From positions 1 through 9,773 of the forward strand of contig JAIDJD010000116.1 of the NCBI GenBank assembly GCA_029052375.1: a stretch of 9,773 bases of DNA, written 5' to 3'. How positions within the stretch are numbered: position 1 is the stretch's first letter; each line of letters begins with the position of its first letter. Positions 5,737-9,773 of the stretch are shown in pieces. The position numbers and the translations under genes are program-made. The notes under the pieces were generated by a model. The model was given only the letters and a program-made list of their open reading frames with translations. It searched no databases and was not told where the DNA came from. Origin of the DNA: Duncaniella sp. (GTDB taxonomy: Bacteria > Bacteroidota > Bacteroidia > Bacteroidales > Muribaculaceae).

Positions 5737-7125
5737 ATGCAAAGCAAGTACTCACAGATGTGGGAGCAGTGTCTCGGCATAATCCGCGACATTATTCCCG
5801 CCGAACAATTCAGCTCGTGGTTCAGCCCGTTGTCCTTCGTAAGCTACGTAGACAACGAGCTCACTATCGCGTGTCCGTCTGAATTCTTCTCCGAGCAGCT
5901 TGACGAGCGCTATATGAGAGTGATGGGCATGGCGCTGAAGCGAGTGTTCAACGAGCGCGTCCAGCTCATCTACCAGTATCCTGTTGTGGCCGACGACCCC
6001 ACCTCGAGTGTCAAGGTAGGTTCGACCCACCCGAGCCCCGTGGTCAAGCCCGCTCCCAACGCCTCGTCCAATCCCTTCAAGGAGAAGTGTTCGGACGAGA
6101 TAGACTCGCAGCTCAAGCCCGACCTCACCTTCGAGAACTACTGCATCGGCGACTCCAACAAGGTGGCCGGCTCTATAGGCGAGGCCATAGCCAACGACCC
6201 CAGGATACAGACGTTCAACCCGCTGTTTATCTTCGGCCCCTGCGGAGTGGGCAAGACCCACCTGATACAGGCCATAGGCATACGCATCAAGGAGCACGAC
6301 CCGCGTGCCCGCGTGCTCTATATCACAGCCCGTCTCTTCGAGAGCCAGTTCACCTCGGCCACGCAGAGAGGCAAGATCAATGAGTTCATCGCATTCTACC
6401 AGAGCATTGACACGCTCATCATAGATGACATCCAGGACCTCATAGGCAAGGACAAGACCCAGCGCACCTTCTTTCACATCTTCAACCATCTCAAGCAGAA
6501 CAACAAGCAGCTGATAATGACATCGGACTGCCGTCCGTCCGAGATGGAGGGCATGGAGGAGCGACTGCTGTCGCGATTCAAGAGCGGCATGACGGCCCAG
6601 CTCGAGAAGCCTGACCTCAAGCTGCGCATCGAAGTGCTCCGCCGCAAGGCCCTGCACGACGGCGTTGTGCTCCCCGAGGATGTCATACAGTTCATCGCCG
6701 CCAACGTCACCGAGTCGATACGAGAGCTCGAGGGCGTCGTGGTCTCCCTCATGGCCCACGCCACCTTTATGAACAAGGAGATAAGCGTCGAGCTTGCCCG
6801 CCGTGTGCTGGCCAACTCGGTCAAGATGCACAAGCGCAACATCAACTTCGACACCGTGGCCAGGGAGGTGTGCGAGTTCTACAACATAGAGCAGAACCTG
6901 CTCTTTGCCAAGAGCCGCAAGCGCGAGGTGAGCGATGCCAGGCAGATGGTGATGTATCTTGTCAAGAAGCACACCAATATGCCCCTCAAGGCCATAGGCA
7001 CAAAGCTCCAGCGCACCCATGCCACCGTCCTCTATGCCTGCCGCCAGATAGACGAGCGCATCCCTCTGGACAGGAAGCTCCAGGAGGAAGTGACGGCCAT
7101 AGAGCAGCAGCTCATGAGCAAGTGA
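5737..7125 (+). CDS. dnaA: Chromosomal replication initiator protein DnaA
   Basis: The protein has 462 residues from ATG 5737, a normal length for Bacteroidetes DnaA. Domain I (1-80) begins MWEQCLGIIRDIIPAEQFSSWF. A linker with Pro/Ser/Lys runs about 85-125. The AAA+ core has Walker A GPCGVGKTHL (167-176), Walker B LIIDDIQ (D230, D231), sensor I MTSD (261-264), the arginine-finger box RLLSRF (R280) and sensor II SIRELEG (R329). Domain IV (about 370-462) carries the DNA-binding helix-turn-helix with RQMVMYLVKK and the signature IGTKLQRTHATVLYACRQI (420-438). DnaA-ATP opens the origin and loads the helicase. The frame stays open upstream to a TTG at 5635, but those 34 residues resemble no DnaA N-terminus, so ATG 5737 is preferred. 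In the signature, the Asp before the DNA-reading His (RDH in E. coli) is Thr here. Confidence 0.97.
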   Translation: MQSKYSQMWEQCLGIIRDIIPAEQFSSWFSPLSFVSYVDNELTIACPSEFFSEQLDERYMRVMGMALKRVFNERVQLIYQYPVVADDPTSSVKVGSTHPSPVVKPAPNASSNPFKEKCSDEIDSQLKPDLTFENYCIGDSNKVAGSIGEAIANDPRIQTFNPLFIFGPCGVGKTHLIQAIGIRIKEHDPRARVLYITARLFESQFTSATQRGKINEFIAFYQSIDTLIIDDIQDLIGKDKTQRTFFHIFNHLKQNNKQLIMTSDCRPSEMEGMEERLLSRFKSGMTAQLEKPDLKLRIEVLRRKALHDGVVLPEDVIQFIAANVTESIRELEGVVVSLMAHATFMNKEISVELARRVLANSVKMHKRNINFDTVAREVCEFYNIEQNLLFAKSRKREVSDARQMVMYLVKKHTNMPLKAIGTKLQRTHATVLYACRQIDERIPLDRKLQEEVTAIEQQLMSK

Positions 7126-7171
7126 CCTCCGCACGCTCCGACACTCCCCACCCCGCACAGAAACTTATACG

Positions 7172-7206
7172 CAAAGCCCCGTGATGGAATCCATCACGGG
7201 GCTTTG
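7172..7206. terminator. Strong bidirectional terminator between dnaA and tamB
   Basis: CAAAGCCCCGTGATGG and CCATCACGGGGCTTTG form a perfect 16-base stem with an AAT loop. The stem carries AAA on one side and TTT on the other, the usual symmetric form serving two convergent genes. It lies 47 bases after the dnaA stop and 34 bases beyond the tamB stop. Confidence 0.85.
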
Positions 7207-7239
7207 ACGCTTTGCGGGATGCGCCTTTGTCCCTGTCTC

Positions 7240-9773
7240 TCAGGGGCGGGCGCCTTCTTTTTCCTCTTCTTCGGTCTTGGCGTCGGCCTTCTCCTGCTTT
7301 TTTCTGAGCCAGGGGCGGAGGAACGAGAACACATTGTCGAAGTCGCGCTTGAACACCACGCCTATGCCCTGTGTGGTGAGGGCGCTCTTAAGATAGTAGT
7401 TCTGGTCGTTGTAGCGGTTGTAGGCCTTGAGCTGTATGGTGCCGGCGCGGTTGAGCAGGTAGCGGATGTCAAAGTCGCCTATGAAGCTGTTGTTGTTGAG
7501 GCTCTTGTCGCGATATCCGAAGTTGCCGTTGAAGAGCAGGCGGTTGTCCAGCAGCTGTGACGAGAGCGCCAGGTCTACCTCCACGTCAGAGAAGTCTCCC
7601 TTGCTGCTTCGGATGGCCGGGGCGATGTTCCAGGCATCGCTGAGGGCGCCGAGCATCGAGCCGAGCTGTGACGAGAGCGTCGACGAGGCCACGGATACAA
7701 GCTCGTTGCCGTGTGTGGCGGCCATATACTCGGGCGTGTAGAAGCGGTTGAGAGCCAGCAGGTAGATGATTTGCTGGCCCATCATCTCGTCTGTCGATAT
7801 TATGGAGCGCACCTTGCGGTCGATGTCCGAGGTGAGGGTGGGGAACTCCAGGTCGTAGCCTATCTCGGGGCTGCGCATATCGCCCGTTATCCTCATCAGC
7901 GCGTTCAGCTTCACGTTGGTGCGGTTCAGCTCGGGGTCGGACTTGAACGACTCGTCGAGGTCGGTGAGGTTGGCATTGACAGGGTATGCGGCAGTTATGT
8001 CGAGCCGTGCGGCATAAGGGTCGCCTGAAAAGCGTATGCGGCTGCCCTCGCGGATGTTGAAGTCCTTGATGATGATGTCCTGGAGAGTGAATGTATATGT
8101 GCCCTTGTCGAGGGTATAGTCTCCGCGCATCTCCAGCTCGCCCTGCGAGTCGTAGGTCATGCCGAGGTGTCCCGAGCCGTTGGCTACAATCTTGTCTCCG
8201 CCCACGGGGTCCATTATCAGGTTGAGCGTGGCTGTCGGGGCGATGTCCACCTCGAAGTCGAGCTTGTACTCTGTAGGGGGGCCTGTCTCGGCCCTTCCGG
8301 CGCGGGCGCGCAGCTCGCGCACCTCCCGTGGGGTGGGGTCGAGGGCCGCTATCGAGTCTTTGCGGGCCTTGTCGCGGTCGCGGAAGGTGATGAAGTCATA
8401 GTCTACCGATTCGCGGGTGTCGTCGAGCACGAAGGTGAATGTCGACTTGGGTTCGGTGCGCATATTCACGCCTATGTCTATCCTGCCCGGGACGCCCTCC
8501 ACCGTGGCGCCTCCGCGTCCGAAGATGCGTCCGTACCAAGGGTCAGACGCCTTTTCGCGCGGGATGTCGTAGACCAGCAGATTGTCTGCGCCGCTGATCT
8601 CGAACTTGAATGTGGGGTCGTGGAAATACCGGTGGCGGAGGCGTCCGGATATCCTTGCTGTGTGGCCGTAGCGGTCTCTTAGCGTCACGTCGCGGAAGGC
8701 TATGAGCCCTGGGCTGAAGGCGACGCTGTCCGTCAGGCTGTATGTACAGTCGGTGAAGCCGAGAGTGAGGTTGAAGTTGTCTGCATAGACCTTGCCCTCG
8801 AGGTCGATGTCCTTGAATGTGCCCCAGAGATGGGCGTCGCCGCTCACCTCGCCTCCCACGCGTGTGGCGAAGGCCGCCATGAAGGGCTGCAGGAATGAGG
8901 TCGGCGCCCTGTCGGCGCGGAAGCGGAAGTCGAGCTCCTCGGTCATCGGCTTGATGAATCCGTTTATCTTGGTCAGCCTCTGCTCCTTGCCGGCTATGTC
9001 GGCGTCTATGGTGATTTTCTTTGCGGCGTTGTCCCAAGCCGAGACTATGTCGGCGTCGCCCATCACGCAATGGTTGTACGAGATGCCGTCGACATGGAGC
9101 CTTGGTGTGTAGAGCACCGGTTCGGGCGAGAGCAGGCCGTCGGCATAGACTTTCCCGGTGGCTGTGCCTCCGAAGATCACGGCCTCGCCTATGGCGAGTG
9201 TCTCGAAGAGGTAGTCGAGGTCGAAGTGGTCGAGGTCTATGGTCACCCGGCTCAGCGAGTCGGGCGAGGCCGTGCCGTCTATGGCCACATACTGGCCGGG
9301 GCGCGACACCTTGAATCCCTCGATGTCTATCTGCTTTGGCCTCACGCCAATATGTGCGCGCCCGACATCCCAGACCGTGTCGTTGAAGACGAGCTCTGTG
9401 GGGTGTATAGACACATCTGTGAGCAGTCTGGATGAGGCCTGGCGGCTGTTGTCGCCCTGCTCCTCGCGGCTGAATCTCACGCCGAGGTCAAAGTCGCCGT
9501 GGAAGTCGCTGGCGCGATCTATCTTCCACCTCGCGCGGGCGGCGAGCGAGTCTGTGTGTCCCTGCGTCAGCAGTCCGATGTCCATAGGGCCGTTCTTGGT
9601 GGGGAATCTCGACGCCGCCCTGAGCGTGAGGCTCTGTCCCGGGCCGGTGGCGTCGAGAGCGAGGGTGGTGTTCTCTATCAGCTTGTTCTTCTGCTTGAGA
9701 TACGGGGCGTCGAGGCGCAGGCTCACGGCGCCGCCGTTTGTCGATGCCCTCAGCGTGATGGGGTGTATCACCT
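7240..9773 (-). CDS. tamB: TamB-like translocation/assembly module protein (DUF490), C-terminal part; 5' end outside the window
   Basis: The frame is open from the window edge to TGA at 7240, giving 843 residues of what is usually a 1400-1700 residue protein in Bacteroidetes. TamB proteins are long beta-helical periplasmic bridges between inner and outer membrane, needed for outer-membrane protein assembly and lipid transport. The visible part is made almost wholly of amphipathic beta strands. The C-terminal TamB domain spans about residues 400-820, counting from the edge, with the characteristic NGSGHLGMTYDSQGELEMRG (531-550), GTYTFTLQDIIIKDFNIREGS (557-577) and IRFSGDPYAARLDITAAY (579-596), then LLALNRF (671-677). 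It ends with barrel-like strands (FGYRDKSLNN to GVVFKRDFD) and a tail rich in Lys and Glu (KKQEKADAKTEEEEKEGARP). A GTG at the edge is not a real start, because the frame continues outside. The gene is convergent with dnaA and shares its terminator. Confidence 0.9.
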   Translation of the reverse strand, partial: VIHPITLRASTNGGAVSLRLDAPYLKQKNKLIENTTLALDATGPGQSLTLRAASRFPTKNGPMDIGLLTQGHTDSLAARARWKIDRASDFHGDFDLGVRFSREEQGDNSRQASSRLLTDVSIHPTELVFNDTVWDVGRAHIGVRPKQIDIEGFKVSRPGQYVAIDGTASPDSLSRVTIDLDHFDLDYLFETLAIGEAVIFGGTATGKVYADGLLSPEPVLYTPRLHVDGISYNHCVMGDADIVSAWDNAAKKITIDADIAGKEQRLTKINGFIKPMTEELDFRFRADRAPTSFLQPFMAAFATRVGGEVSGDAHLWGTFKDIDLEGKVYADNFNLTLGFTDCTYSLTDSVAFSPGLIAFRDVTLRDRYGHTARISGRLRHRYFHDPTFKFEISGADNLLVYDIPREKASDPWYGRIFGRGGATVEGVPGRIDIGVNMRTEPKSTFTFVLDDTRESVDYDFITFRDRDKARKDSIAALDPTPREVRELRARAGRAETGPPTEYKLDFEVDIAPTATLNLIMDPVGGDKIVANGSGHLGMTYDSQGELEMRGDYTLDKGTYTFTLQDIIIKDFNIREGSRIRFSGDPYAARLDITAAYPVNANLTDLDESFKSDPELNRTNVKLNALMRITGDMRSPEIGYDLEFPTLTSDIDRKVRSIISTDEMMGQQIIYLLALNRFYTPEYMAATHGNELVSVASSTLSSQLGSMLGALSDAWNIAPAIRSSKGDFSDVEVDLALSSQLLDNRLLFNGNFGYRDKSLNNNSFIGDFDIRYLLNRAGTIQLKAYNRYNDQNYYLKSALTTQGIGVVFKRDFDNVFSFLRPWLRKKQEKADAKTEEEEKEGARP

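Noticed and set aside
5411..5755. 114-codon minus-strand open frame in the spacer before dnaA
   Set aside because: It overlaps the dnaA start, has no recognisable motif and its composition follows the AT-rich spacer; chance opening is more likely.
5752..7158. 468-codon open frame antisense to dnaA
   Set aside because: It mirrors the dnaA coding frame over its full length. Its translation is rich in Leu, Val, Glu and His with no domain, which is the usual antisense shadow in GC-rich codon usage.

Overview
The window looks like chromosomal DNA of a fairly GC-rich member of the Bacteroidales, perhaps a Muribaculaceae-type gut bacterium. The evidence is the protein content (a eukaryote-like glycogen branching enzyme, a Bacteroidetes-type TamB, a DnaA with an HATVL-type signature), the lack of Shine-Dalgarno sequences before the starts, and promoter candidates that match the Bacteroidetes pattern TTTG-N19-21-TAnnTTTG. 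I infer the family from the sequence's general style and did not run a search.

Layout. At 1-1188 (minus) lies the N-terminal two thirds or so of a GH13 branching enzyme. A 577-base AT-rich divergent intergenic region follows (1189-1765), holding consensus promoters for both flanking genes, several inverted repeats and two short tandem repeats. At 1766-2401 (plus) is a secreted NlpC/P60 peptidase. About 35 bases later comes a membrane acyltransferase-3 gene (to 3543, plus). Its natural N-terminus is cut off from an upstream ATG by a run of nine G. Removing one G restores a complete protein, so it looks like a slipped-strand phase-variable gene in the OFF state, or a one-base assembly error. 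A convergent EamA/DMT transporter (3575-4486, minus) and a divergent PgeF/YfiH peptidoglycan editing enzyme (4592-5359, plus) follow. Then comes a 377-base AT-rich spacer, dnaA (5737-7125, plus), a strong shared terminator at 7172-7206, and the C-terminal 843 residues of a TamB-like protein (7240-9773, minus, cut by the window edge).

How the genes relate. Most are housekeeping genes in short transcription units: storage polysaccharide (glgB), replication initiation (dnaA), outer envelope assembly (tamB) and wall maintenance (NlpC/P60, PgeF). The acyltransferase, which probably modifies a surface or exported glycan, is the most accessory-like gene. I see no mobile element, CRISPR array, tRNA or rRNA. 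The observation most worth checking is the G-tract at 2463-2471.
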